Shown: positions 20,073 through 27,954, counted from the first letter of the stretch. The stretch is 39,565 nucleotides of DNA from Prevotella sp. (GCA_017413085.1 JAFPVC010000036.1:82874-122438), one strand, 5' to 3'. Numbers and translations: made by a program. The notes: generated by a model not told the origin, from the sequence alone.

Positions 20073-20406
20073 AAAAAACGCACTGCTGCTCTTCACGAGT
20101 GGCAGTGCGTTTTAAAGTATGTTTAACTTAAAGCCTTTTCAAATCGAAATTATGACCTCACGGTCTTGTTTCATCATCCAAGAGTTAAACAATCTTTTTT
20201 CTAACCTAATAACTAAAACCTAAATCTATTATATATCTACTAACCTAAACAATATCTCTAAAATAATATTATGGTCGAAATTTTTACCTTCTAATGTTAT
20301 AGTCGATTTTTACCTTTACTATGTCAAAGATATTAATCCTGCAATCTTTATTACCTATTAACAAAAAAAGCGTACAGCTAAATTATTATTGGTAAAAAGA
20401 ATTTTC
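20073..20406 (-). ncRNA. Candidate structured small RNA of about 330 nt
   Basis: This stretch has a -7 box (20413-20420) and a strong minus-strand terminator but no reading frame longer than about 12 codons (MMKQDREVIISI, stop; ATG at about 20172). Near its 3' end an 8-bp outer helix (20183-20190 with 20121-20128) encloses a 4-bp helix GACC/GGTC (20162-20165 with 20154-20157) capped by a GUGA loop of the GNRA type. The 5' half is very AT-rich and has two copies of an AGGTAAAAAT-TCGAC motif about 29 bases apart, and several TTAGGTTAG words. I do not recognise the family. It could instead be a leader-peptide unit. Confidence 0.5.
20075..20113 (-). terminator. Terminator of the predicted small RNA unit
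   Basis: A 12-bp stem (20075-20086 with 20102-20113) with a further CTC/GAG pairing inside its loop is followed on the minus strand by a run of six T. The plus-strand side has only TTTT. It closes the minus-strand transcript predicted to start near 20406. Confidence 0.8.
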
Positions 20407-20412
20407 ACAATG

Positions 20413-20441
20413 CAAAGTTACTTCTTTTGCGCCACCTACAA
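20413..20441 (-). promoter_or_regulatory. Probable promoter of the small RNA unit
   Basis: Minus-strand TAACTTTG (20413-20420) is an exact -7 box. A TTG lies 18 bases upstream (20439-20441), slightly shorter than the usual 19-21. A second box, TATCTTTG (20325-20332), lies further downstream but lacks a -33 partner. Confidence 0.55.
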
Positions 20442-20600
20442 AAATTTATGCAAAAAAAACATGTTCTATTTATCGTATTATTGACATTTATCAAGGTTTG
20501 TTTGCGTACACATACTTAAAAACAGAAGTATTTGTACCACTTACTGAATTTTGTTTCTGGACATCGTTCTGCTCTGCAAGAAGTCGCTCTTTAGAGCAAA

Positions 20601-20850
20601 AAAATTGTATTTAAACTGCATTTCCTTGCGATAGAAATCACCAAACTCTATTTCGGTCTCAAATATCGCAAGGAAATCGAGTTACAATTAACAACCTGAA
20701 TATCAACATATAACAGAAAGCCTTACGGCTATAAGAAGCCTGTCGCAACGTAATTGGGTACCGATTACACTGTAATCAGGTAGCGATTACACTGCAATCA
20801 GGCCCTTTTTACATTGTAATCAGGCTGCTTTAGGAGTGTAATCAGGCTGC
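20601..20850 (+). repeat. Interspersed repeat, copy 2 (opposite orientation to copy 1)
   Basis: It shares with the left edge of the window an identical 24-base core (20621-20644), the flanking TGTATTTAA and CTCAAATA words, and a terminal cluster of ATTACA palindromes. In this copy the core is part of a perfect 14-bp inverted repeat (20620-20633 with 20664-20677) spaced by 30 bases. No protein-coding capacity was seen, so it is a non-autonomous dispersed element, possibly recognised by a factor encoded elsewhere. Confidence 0.72.
20763..20846 (+). repeat. Cluster of GATTACAnTGTAATCAGG palindromic units
   Basis: Two full units, GATTACACTGTAATCAGG (20763-20780) and GATTACACTGCAATCAGG (20785-20802), are followed by two half units ending TGTAATCAGG (20811-20824 and 20834-20846). 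The first unit contains a near-perfect dyad. The spacing is 22-26 bases. Similar units lie at 1-52. Confidence 0.8.
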
Positions 20851-20993
20851 TTTTACCCGAAAATCACTCAACCAGTGAAAAACTACCTGGTAGATATTAG
20901 AACTTTACTGGTCAATATTTCGAACGATTTACTTTTTTAGAAGATTTTTTCCTTGCGTCATTTGTTCACAAATCTCCCTCATTATTTTTTACT

Positions 20994-21048
20994 AAAAATT
21001 CAGGGAAAATACCACTATCATTTTGTCATCTATGTCGTCTGAATTTTA
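20994..21048. other. Inverted repeat AAAATTCAG/CTGAATTTT
   Basis: Nine-base arms near 20995-21003 and 21039-21047 enclose 35 bases immediately before the 97-bp tandem repeat array. It may be a transcription-ending structure or an edge feature of the array. Confidence 0.45.
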
Positions 21049-21053
21049 AAAAA

Positions 21054-21575
21054 GACAACTTTGGACAACGAGGACAACTTTTTTCTCACACATCACTTCT
21101 GTCATACAGATGTTGTCGTCGTTGTCTGTGTTGTCTTCTGTTCTTCTTAAGACAACTTGGGACAACTTTGACAACTTTTTCCTCGCACATCACTTCTGTC
21201 ATACAGGTGTTGTCGTCGTTGTCTGTGTTGTCTTCTGTTCTTCTTAAGACAACTTGGGACAACTTTGACAACTTTTTTCTCACACATCACTTCTGTCATA
21301 CAGATGTTGTCGTCGTTGTCTGTGTTGTCTTCTGTTCTTCTTAAGACAACTTGGGACAACTTTGACAACTTTTTCCTTGCACATCACTTCTGTCATACAG
21401 ATGTTGTCGTCGTTGTCTGTGTTGTCTTCTGTTCTTCTTAAGACAACTTGGGACAACTTTGACAACTTTTTTCTCACGCATCCCTTCCGTCATACATTTG
21501 TTGTCATCGTTGTCTATGTTGTCTTCTATTCTTTTTTAAGACAACTTAGAACAACTTTGACAACTTTTTTCTCAC
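21054..21575. repeat. 97-bp tandem repeat array, five full copies and one partial
   Basis: Copies begin at 21054, 21151, 21248, 21345 and 21442 (spacing 97 each), with a partial copy at 21540 after a 98-base unit. The middle copies are nearly identical and the outer ones more diverged. Each unit holds three GACAAC words spaced 9-10 bases apart, a spacer with CTGTCATACAG, then three GTTGTC words spaced 9 bases apart and a GTTGTCTT/AAGACAAC inverted repeat across the unit junction. Minus-strand reading frames through it rotate because 97 is not a multiple of three, so it is unlikely to encode protein. Confidence 0.9.
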
Positions 21576-21660
21576 ATTAATCCCACTGCACAGCCAATCT
21601 AGTTAATCCGCGTAATCCGTGGTCAAAAAAAATCAGTCATCAACATACTTAACAACAAAA
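21576..21660. other. Gene-free spacer after the tandem repeat array
   Basis: This AT-rich spacer includes the word pair TAATCCGCGTAATCCGTGG, a short internal near-repeat. No promoter or reading frame was seen. Confidence 0.4.
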
Positions 21661-21695
21661 AACAAGCCGCAGGGGACTTATTCCTGCGGCTTGTT
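21661..21695 (-). terminator. Terminator of the PL1-ilvE-DUF975 transcript
   Basis: A perfect 13-bp stem (21661-21673 with 21683-21695) with a 9-base loop is followed on the minus strand by TTTTTT. It lies 6 bases after the DUF975 stop codon. Confidence 0.9.
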
Positions 21696-21700
21696 TTTGT

Positions 21701-22327
21701 TTATCCATTAATGAAAGCCTCATGTGGCGTTTCTTGTTTCAAATCTTCATAGAAATGTGCGCGTGCCGTATATATGTACGGTAGCAGAAAGAGATAGCCT
21801 ATGCCACATGACAGTATGCAGAGCAGAATCCAGCCAATAAAACTGAGGTCGAGAAGGAAAAGTTTCATCTTGTAACCCTCCATCATCTGCATACTCTTCT
21901 CTATGGCGGCGTTCTCCGTTATCTCCGGGTCATCCTTCAGTATGTATTCTGTCATAGCGTAGGAATAACTCTTGATGATGCCGGGAACGATTAACAGCAA
22001 CGTCCACAATACTGTGTAAACCATCTTCAGCAGCATGGTGATGAGAATGCGCGACCAGTTGCCACGGTAACCGTCAAACAGTTGGTCAAGCACAATCTTC
22101 TCCTGTCCGCGTACTACGTTGAGGAATATGATGATAAATCCCCACGTCATCTGAATGGTGGCAAGCGTCCATAGAAGACTTGCGTTACGGAATACGGTAA
22201 AGTTCATGATAAGTCCGACTCCACCTGTTATCAGCATATATATCAGTGTAACAATGGCAGCATCGCCCCATTTGCCTTCAAGGGAGGCTATCGCCCTGTC
22301 CTTGTATCCGGTGCAGGTGTCCATCAT
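21701..22327 (-). CDS. DUF975 family integral membrane protein
   Basis: The 208-residue protein has about five to six hydrophobic segments and the DUF975 signature LLIVPGIIKSYSYAMTEYIL (about residues 111-130), followed by the conserved DDPEITENAAIEKSMQMM. The function of the family is unknown. It begins 4 bases after the ilvE stop, so it is translated from the same message. Two adjacent ATG codons (22327 and 22324) could both serve as the start. Confidence 0.85.
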   Translation of the reverse strand: MMDTCTGYKDRAIASLEGKWGDAAIVTLIYMLITGGVGLIMNFTVFRNASLLWTLATIQMTWGFIIIFLNVVRGQEKIVLDQLFDGYRGNWSRILITMLLKMVYTVLWTLLLIVPGIIKSYSYAMTEYILKDDPEITENAAIEKSMQMMEGYKMKLFLLDLSFIGWILLCILSCGIGYLFLLPYIYTARAHFYEDLKQETPHEAFING

Positions 22328-22331
22328 AGCC

Positions 22332-23348
22332 TTATTCTATTACCACGCGTGTCCAGTTGTGAGTGTCAGGCTCAATGCCATACTGTATGTCACGCAGTTT
22401 GGTGTATAGTTTCTCAGACCATGGACCTGGCTTGTCACCGAAGTTATATTCCTTGCCGGTCTCTATATCCACAATCTTTGAGATTGGCGAGATAACGGCA
22501 GCCGTGCCGCATGCACCTGCCTCCTCGAAGGTTTCCAGTTCTTCCTCAGGAATCTGACGGCGCTCCACCTTCATGCCGAGGTCTTCTGCCAACTGCATCA
22601 GCGACTTGTTGGTGATTGACGGCAGTATGCTGGTTGACTTAGGAGTGATGTAGGTATTGTCCTTGATGCCGAAGAAGTTGGCTGCGCCAGCCTCGTCGAT
22701 GTATTTCTTCTCTTTCGCATCGAGATAGAACTCGCAGGCATAGCCGAGATCGTGCGCCTTCTTGTTGGCCTGCAGCGAAGCAGCGTAGTTGCCGCCTACC
22801 TTGTATATACCTGTGCCGAGCGGAGCCGAACGGTCGTGGTCGCGTATGATGACGTATGGGTTGGCGAAGAAGCCGCCCTTGAAGTACGGACCTACTGGTG
22901 TAACGAAGATGAGGAATAGGTATTCCGTTGCAGGATGTACGCCTACCTGTGCCGATGTACCGATGAGCAGTGGGCGTACATAGAGCGTCGCACCGCTTTC
23001 GTATGGTGGAATGAACTCCTGATTGAGGCGTATCACCTTATCGACCATCTCATTGAACTTCTCCGTAGGCAGCTCAGGCATCAAGATGCCGCGGCATGTT
23101 GACTGCAGACGTGCTGCGTTCTCGTCTGTACGGAACACGCGCACCTTGCCGTCCGGGCAGCGGTATGCCTTCAGGCCCTCGAAAGCCTCCTGACCGTAGT
23201 GCAGGCAGGTAGCAGCCATATGCATAGGGATGGTTTCTTCGGATGAGATTTCTATCTCACCCCACTTGCCGTTGCGATAGTAGCAACGAACGTTGTAGTT
23301 TGTCTTACGGTAACCGAATCCGATGTTACCCCAATCTAAGTTTTCCAT
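22332..23348 (-). CDS. ilvE: Branched-chain amino acid aminotransferase
   Basis: The 338-residue fold-type IV PLP enzyme interconverts leucine, isoleucine and valine with their 2-oxo acids using 2-oxoglutarate/glutamate. The PLP lysine is K183 in GIYKVGGNYAAS. Conserved HYGQEAFEGLKAYR (50-63) and EEAGACGTAAVISPI near the C-terminus are present, as in the BCAT type II group. It starts 11 bases after the pectate lyase stop with no visible promoter in the gap, so it is probably read from the pectate lyase promoter, though a promoter inside that gene is possible. Confidence 0.95.
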   Translation of the reverse strand: MENLDWGNIGFGYRKTNYNVRCYYRNGKWGEIEISSEETIPMHMAATCLHYGQEAFEGLKAYRCPDGKVRVFRTDENAARLQSTCRGILMPELPTEKFNEMVDKVIRLNQEFIPPYESGATLYVRPLLIGTSAQVGVHPATEYLFLIFVTPVGPYFKGGFFANPYVIIRDHDRSAPLGTGIYKVGGNYAASLQANKKAHDLGYACEFYLDAKEKKYIDEAGAANFFGIKDNTYITPKSTSILPSITNKSLMQLAEDLGMKVERRQIPEEELETFEEAGACGTAAVISPISKIVDIETGKEYNFGDKPGPWSEKLYTKLRDIQYGIEPDTHNWTRVVIE

Positions 23349-23359
23349 ATTGTATCAAG

Positions 23360-25177
23360 TTATTTTTTAATGACTTTATCTGTTGTCGTCGTACCGTCGC
23401 TGTATGTTATGCGACGTATGCTTACGCCACTCTGTGGCGTGCCGAGCTGTGTGCCGTCAAGTGCGAAGTATTCTACCTTTATGATAGAAGACGTTTGCGC
23501 CTTGGTTGTCTGTATGGCATCTGCCGAAGGCAGCTCGGGGAAGTATTCGTCAACCGCAGTTATGGCTTCAGCGTTTCCGCCCTTTACTATGTCTTCGACA
23601 ATGTTGTTGAGATATACCTCAAGGTTGGTGTACCAGCCTTTTGCATCAAGCGTGTAGAGCACAGCGTCGGCTGCACTGTTCTTGTCAAGTCCGTTAGCAT
23701 CCTCCCAAGCGTCGGGTATTCCGTCTTGGTCAGTGTCCCAGTTTGACGGACGGCTCTCACTTACCAGTTCTGGATATGACACGAGCCTACTGTCTTCTGT
23801 GGCTGCAGGGTCATTTATAAGATCAATGATACCTGGTAGTGGAGTGACAGTTGCTCCGTTGCCTGCTATGGTCACTGTACCATTATACGTTGTTGTACCA
23901 GTTCGTGCTTCCTCCACGTAGCGAGCGTCAACGGCATCGCGCATGAGTGATGCTCCGGCATATTGCAGCACTTTATCGTAGGCCTGCTGTGCTGAGTGGG
24001 TCGTCACGTCACCATGCTCTATCGGTGCATCAAGGTTCATGCAGACGCAGTCGGTGCCGTCGATGGTCGTATATTCTACTTCCGAACCATAGTAGTGGTT
24101 AGGGTCGGGACAATAGTATTTGCCGTTCTTCGTCTTCAGTCCGCTATCGTACTTTACGCCCTTCCAATCGTAGTTTTCCGGGCTGCTTGCTGCCTTGACG
24201 TAGTTGCCGTTGATGTAGTAGCGTGAGTAGTAGCCCCAGTATTTTTTGTTGTCTTTCGACGAGGTACTGTTAGCCACGCTCATAGTGGTCACTACCGTAG
24301 GAAACGACGTAGCAGGCCCCCCCTTGTAGTAGTTGTTTACAATATTGATGTAGCCGCCTCCAGGACCGCCGTAGCATCCGCCAGAACCCCAGTTGTACAT
24401 CACGCAGTTGCGGAAGTCAACCTGCTCGGCCTGTATGGTATTCTCATATAATTTAGTGTCAAGGTTGCCAGTGTAGTCATAGCGTGCACCATTGAAGCGT
24501 GGCACGCGGTTCTGCATGTGGCACAGCATATTGTGGTGGAACGATGCTCCCTTGCCTCCCCAGATACCACCGTATGAGTGTTCGCCTTTCGAATGACCGG
24601 GGTTGCGCAGTGCCTCTCCCAGCATACACCATTGCAGGGTGAAGTTCTGATTGTCATAGAACGATGCCAATTCATCAATAGACCAAGAGAAAGAACAATG
24701 ATCAAGGATTATGTTCTTATGCTGACGTCCCCATGCTGCATCGGCACCGTCGTTGATGTTCTTAATCTGCGAACGGCGGAAGCGAATGAAGCGTACTATT
24801 ACGTTGTCGCAACCAGTGAACGACACCGTGAAGTAACGTATCGTGATGCCTTCGCCTGGTGCTGTCTGTCCGGCTATGGTAGTATTGCTATATATGGGCA
24901 AATCCTTTGTCAGGTCGATGTATCCGCTGACGTCAAACACTATGGTGCCGCCGTTGTTTTTCGTCTTGTTCACCGCCCAGCGCAACGAGCCGGTGTTTGT
25001 GTCATCAGCCAGTCGAGTGACGTGGAATATGCGTGCTGCCGTTGTGGCGTTGCGTCCGCCGCTTGTGGTGTATCGCGCAAATCCCTCTGCTCCGGGGAAT
25101 GCAGGAATGTTGTCGGCGTTGGCGTTAATCGTTAGTGTAGCAACAGCGAGTGCTGCTATGCTTTTTTTAGTAGTCAT
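23360..25177 (-). CDS. Secreted pectate lyase, polysaccharide lyase family 1-like
   Basis: The 605-residue protein starts with a signal peptide (MTTKKSIAALAVATLTINAN) and then the Bacteroidetes pectate lyase opening IPAFPGAEGFARYTTSGGR. A right-handed parallel beta-helix follows (about 60-330), with GSLRWAVN, NTTIAGQTAPGEGI, VIVRFIRFR and HKNIILDHCSFSWS. A later segment has a calcium-loop-like DTDQDGIPDAWED, and the end resembles a sorting tail (RRITYSDG...KVIK). The frame is open to 25243, but the promoter at 25213-25244 lies inside that extension, so the ATG at 25177 is the start. It would cleave polygalacturonate outside the cell. Confidence 0.88.
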   Translation of the reverse strand: MTTKKSIAALAVATLTINANADNIPAFPGAEGFARYTTSGGRNATTAARIFHVTRLADDTNTGSLRWAVNKTKNNGGTIVFDVSGYIDLTKDLPIYSNTTIAGQTAPGEGITIRYFTVSFTGCDNVIVRFIRFRRSQIKNINDGADAAWGRQHKNIILDHCSFSWSIDELASFYDNQNFTLQWCMLGEALRNPGHSKGEHSYGGIWGGKGASFHHNMLCHMQNRVPRFNGARYDYTGNLDTKLYENTIQAEQVDFRNCVMYNWGSGGCYGGPGGGYINIVNNYYKGGPATSFPTVVTTMSVANSTSSKDNKKYWGYYSRYYINGNYVKAASSPENYDWKGVKYDSGLKTKNGKYYCPDPNHYYGSEVEYTTIDGTDCVCMNLDAPIEHGDVTTHSAQQAYDKVLQYAGASLMRDAVDARYVEEARTGTTTYNGTVTIAGNGATVTPLPGIIDLINDPAATEDSRLVSYPELVSESRPSNWDTDQDGIPDAWEDANGLDKNSAADAVLYTLDAKGWYTNLEVYLNNIVEDIVKGGNAEAITAVDEYFPELPSADAIQTTKAQTSSIIKVEYFALDGTQLGTPQSGVSIRRITYSDGTTTTDKVIKK

Positions 25178-25212
25178 TGTTATTGTTGTCGCTCTGTTTA
25201 ATTTTGTTTTTG

Positions 25213-25244
25213 CAAAATTACACTTTTTTCTTGAAACGACCAAA
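25213..25244 (-). promoter_or_regulatory. Promoter of the PL1-ilvE-DUF975 transcript
   Basis: Minus-strand TTTG (25241-25244), a 20-base spacer and TAATTTTG (25213-25220) match the consensus. Transcription from near 25206 excludes the longer upstream start of the pectate lyase frame. Confidence 0.82.
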
Positions 25245-25260
25245 TAATATGCAAATAAAA

Positions 25261-25289
25261 AAGTCTGCGAGCATTATACTCGCAGACTT
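25261..25289 (-). terminator. Terminator of the outer-membrane beta-barrel gene
   Basis: An 11-bp stem (AAGTCTGCGAG at 25261-25271 with 25279-25289) with a 7-base loop is followed on the minus strand by TTTTATTT. It separates this gene from the pectate lyase promoter 17 bases further on. Confidence 0.85.
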
Positions 25290-25314
25290 GTATCTGAATG
25301 ATAACTAAATTCGA

Positions 25315-25878
25315 TTAGAAGTTGTAGTAAACACCGAGGCTGATGTCTGTGTTGTCAGCATTGATGCCAAAGTTAGAACCACCACCGAATACGTCATCGC
25401 TGTACTTGCTATAACCAAGATTGCCGAGGATTGCTACGAGGCTAACTTTGTCTGAAGCCTTCAGTGAAACACCTGGACGAACACCGATTGAGAAGAGAGA
25501 ACCAGACTTGTCATACTTGACATCGCCACGGAAATTAGTGCTTGAGAAACCTACATAACCATCAGCGAAGAAAGAAGCTATGCCAGTCTTGGCAAAAGTG
25601 TAACGAACGTATGGTGCAATAGTGAAAGATGTACCAGTGAGGTTTGCCTCCAAACCATTAGTGAGGTTGTTAGCCATACCGAAACCTACCTGTGCACCTA
25701 CAGCCCAGTTGTCGTTGATGTTGTAACCTACTTCAGGAGCGATGTTAAGGGTTGTCTGTGAGTCTGCATCCTTAGATTCTTTTGTGAAGTTAAGACCAAA
25801 GCTACCACCGATGTACCACTGTGCGTTTGCAGATACAGCTGCTACAGCCATCACTGCGATCATAAAAATCTTTTTCAT
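25315..25878 (-). CDS. Small outer-membrane beta-barrel protein
   Basis: The 187-residue precursor has a signal peptide (MKKIFMIAVMAVAAVSANAQ, cleavage near residue 19). Alternating strands follow, typical of an eight-stranded OmpX/OmpW-like porin-family barrel (WYIGGSFGLNF, WAVGAQVGFGM, FTIAPYVRYTF, FFADGYVGFSS, FSIGVRPGVSLK), and it ends in phenylalanine (VYYNF), the usual barrel C-terminal residue. Six more in-frame codons lie upstream, but the ATG at 25878 gives the proper signal peptide. Its specific role is not recognisable. It is transcribed alone. Confidence 0.87.
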   Translation of the reverse strand: MKKIFMIAVMAVAAVSANAQWYIGGSFGLNFTKESKDADSQTTLNIAPEVGYNINDNWAVGAQVGFGMANNLTNGLEANLTGTSFTIAPYVRYTFAKTGIASFFADGYVGFSSTNFRGDVKYDKSGSLFSIGVRPGVSLKASDKVSLVAILGNLGYSKYSDDVFGGGSNFGINADNTDISLGVYYNF

Positions 25879-25974
25879 AATACTTTTGTTTATCACTTTT
25901 TGATTAATAAATAGAGTTTTGTCTACACATTGTCTCTTCGTCTCTTTGTCTAGTCATCCTCTCCTTTCTGGCTG

Positions 25975-25982
25975 CAAAATTA
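25975..25982 (-). promoter_or_regulatory. Probable -7 element of the beta-barrel gene
   Basis: Minus-strand TAATTTTG lies about 97 bases before the start codon. The -33 region is TTTC rather than TTTG at the right distance. The leader contains several AGAGACGAAGAGACAA-like purine-rich words. Confidence 0.5.
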
Positions 25983-26083
25983 TATGCTTTCTGACATTTA
26001 GCGAAAACTTTTAACAGGAAAATGCGTTTTTTACCGCACATTCTTGACCGCCGTCAATTCTCACTGCGGTTTTGCACACTTTT

Positions 26084-27952
26084 TCAGCCTTCTGTTAGTT
26101 CAAGTTTGCGGCAGGAGTTGTCTGCCAATACTTGGTTTACTATCTGTGTTATCTGCTGCTTTAGTTCGTTGATGAATGTGCCGGCATCGTATTTCTGATG
26201 CTCTATGTCACGCAGTTTCTTCTCCCAGATGCCTGTCAGTTCGGGCGACTTTAGCAGTTCCTCGTGAATGAGGCCGATGAGTGCTATGCCTGTCGGCGTA
26301 GCCACGATGCGCTTGCGTTCACGCTTTATGTAACGACGTTTGAACAGGGTTTCTATGATGTTGGCGCGTGACGACGGGCGGCCTATGCCGTTCTCCTTCA
26401 TGGCAGCGCGCAGTTCCTCGTTGTCAACGAACTTTCCAGCCGTTTCCATGGCACGCAGCAGCGTGGCCTCTGTATAATAAGGTGGCGGCGTAGTTTTCTT
26501 CTCCGTCAGCGTAGGAGTGTGTGGTCCGCTCTCACCTTTGACGAATGACGGCAGTGTCTTCTCTTCTGCTTCTTCTTTCTTGCCGCCCTCTTCATCTGTA
26601 TTCTGTGGCTCCGTTGCCTTTGCCTTGTCAAAGACCACACGGTAACCCGGTTCCAGTATCTCCTTGCCCGTAACCTTGAACTTCACGTCGCCAGCCTTTC
26701 CCTCCACCGTAGTGGTTGAGAATTTGCAGTCGGGATAGAACACAGCTATGAAGCGTCGTGCTACAAGGTCATACACGTTGCGCTCCATGTCGGTAAGTCC
26801 GGCAGGCACAATGCCCGTAGGGATGATGGCATGGTGGTCGGTCACCTTCGAGTTGTCAAACACCTTCTTGCTCTTTGCGAGGGGCTTGCCGCCAATGGCG
26901 CGTATGAGGTCAGCGTATGGACGCTCACCGGCAAACTGCACCTTGAACACGCCGTTCAGTGTCTGCGGACATTTCTTATATATGTCGTCGGTCAGATACT
27001 GCGTGTCAACACGCGGATAGGTGGTCACCTTCTTTTCATACAGGCTCTGTATGATGTTGAGCGTCATCTCTGCCGTGTATGAGAATTTCTTGTTGCACTC
27101 CACCTGCAGCGATGTGAGGTCGAAGAGCTGCGGCGGAGCCTCCTTGCCGTTCTTCTTTGTCACGCCGGTCACTTCAAACGGTTTGTCCTTTATCTCCTCG
27201 AAGGCAGCCTCGCCTTCCTCCTTTGATGTGAACTTGCCCTTTGTGGCGGTAAACAGCGTGTCGCGGTATATGGTGGACAGCACCCAGTAGGGTTCCGGCT
27301 TGAAATTGTCTATCTCCTTCTGCCTGTTTACGATGATGGCAAGCGTAGGCGTCTGCACCCTGCCTATCGACAGTACGCTGCTGCCGTCGTTGGTACGCTG
27401 GCGGTTGTCGCGGTATTTTATGGTATAGAGGCGTGTGGCATTCATGCCCAGGAGCCAGTCGCCGATGGCACGCGACAGTCCGGCAAGATACAGCGGTTCA
27501 TACTCCTTCTGGTCTTTCAGCGTGCTGAAGCCCTCCTTGATGGCATCCTCGGTAAGCGATGAAATCCACAGGCGCTTCACCGGACACTTCACGCCGGCCT
27601 TCTGCATCACCCAGCGCTGTATCAGTTCACCTTCCTGACCGGCATCACCGCAGTTTACAATGCTGTCAGCCTGTTTGAACAGTTTCTCCACCACGGCAAA
27701 CTGCTTTACGATGTGGTCTTGCTCTATGAGTTTAATGCCGAAGCGTGTGGGTATCATCGGCAGCGAGCCCAGCGACCAGTGTTTCCACATCTCCATATAG
27801 TCGTTGGGTTCTTTTAGCGTACACAGGTGACCGTACGTCCATGTCACCTGATATCCGTTTCCTTCTATGTATCCGTCGCGTGAGGTCGTGGCTCCCAGCA
27901 CTTTGGCTATGTCACGCGCCACGCTCGGTTTCTCTGCTATACAAACAATCAA
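26084..27952 (-). CDS. topB: DNA topoisomerase III
   Basis: The 622-residue type IA topoisomerase relaxes and decatenates DNA. The TOPRIM domain begins IAEKPSVARDIAKVLG and contains the metal loop CGDAGQEGELIQRW (101-114). The active-site tyrosine is Y312 in TTYPRVDTQYL. The later RPSSRANIIETLFKRRYI segment is also family-typical, and there is no C-terminal zinc finger. The start codon is TTG: the family N-terminus begins exactly there, and an in-frame stop lies four codons upstream. A simple ATTAAGA repeat ends just before it. The promoter is at 28053-28083. Confidence 0.93.
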   Translation of the reverse strand: MIVCIAEKPSVARDIAKVLGATTSRDGYIEGNGYQVTWTYGHLCTLKEPNDYMEMWKHWSLGSLPMIPTRFGIKLIEQDHIVKQFAVVEKLFKQADSIVNCGDAGQEGELIQRWVMQKAGVKCPVKRLWISSLTEDAIKEGFSTLKDQKEYEPLYLAGLSRAIGDWLLGMNATRLYTIKYRDNRQRTNDGSSVLSIGRVQTPTLAIIVNRQKEIDNFKPEPYWVLSTIYRDTLFTATKGKFTSKEEGEAAFEEIKDKPFEVTGVTKKNGKEAPPQLFDLTSLQVECNKKFSYTAEMTLNIIQSLYEKKVTTYPRVDTQYLTDDIYKKCPQTLNGVFKVQFAGERPYADLIRAIGGKPLAKSKKVFDNSKVTDHHAIIPTGIVPAGLTDMERNVYDLVARRFIAVFYPDCKFSTTTVEGKAGDVKFKVTGKEILEPGYRVVFDKAKATEPQNTDEEGGKKEEAEEKTLPSFVKGESGPHTPTLTEKKTTPPPYYTEATLLRAMETAGKFVDNEELRAAMKENGIGRPSSRANIIETLFKRRYIKRERKRIVATPTGIALIGLIHEELLKSPELTGIWEKKLRDIEHQKYDAGTFINELKQQITQIVNQVLADNSCRKLELTEG

Positions 27953-27954
27953 GT

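Noticed and set aside
20073-20406. Riboswitch or attenuator leader of the sulfatase-fold gene
   Set aside because: A separate consensus promoter (20011-20041) lies after the terminator, so the gene does not need read-through. It was kept as an independent RNA unit instead, though a dual role is not excluded.
21086-21477. Overlapping minus-strand frames of 65-73 codons in the tandem repeat
   Set aside because: They are the same repeat read in rotating frames because the unit is 97 bases. There is no start context, and the apparent conservation is only DNA repetition.
21054-21575. CRISPR array
   Set aside because: The repeat is a continuous 97-bp tandem unit with no unique spacers, and no cas genes are present.
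25178-25243. Longer N-terminus of the pectate lyase
   Set aside because: The consensus promoter lies inside this extension and the signal peptide begins at the ATG at 25177.
26021-26083. Terminator after topB from the ACCGCA/TGCGGT inverted repeat
   Set aside because: The arms are only 6 bp with a loop of about 28 bases, and no T-run follows on the minus strand.
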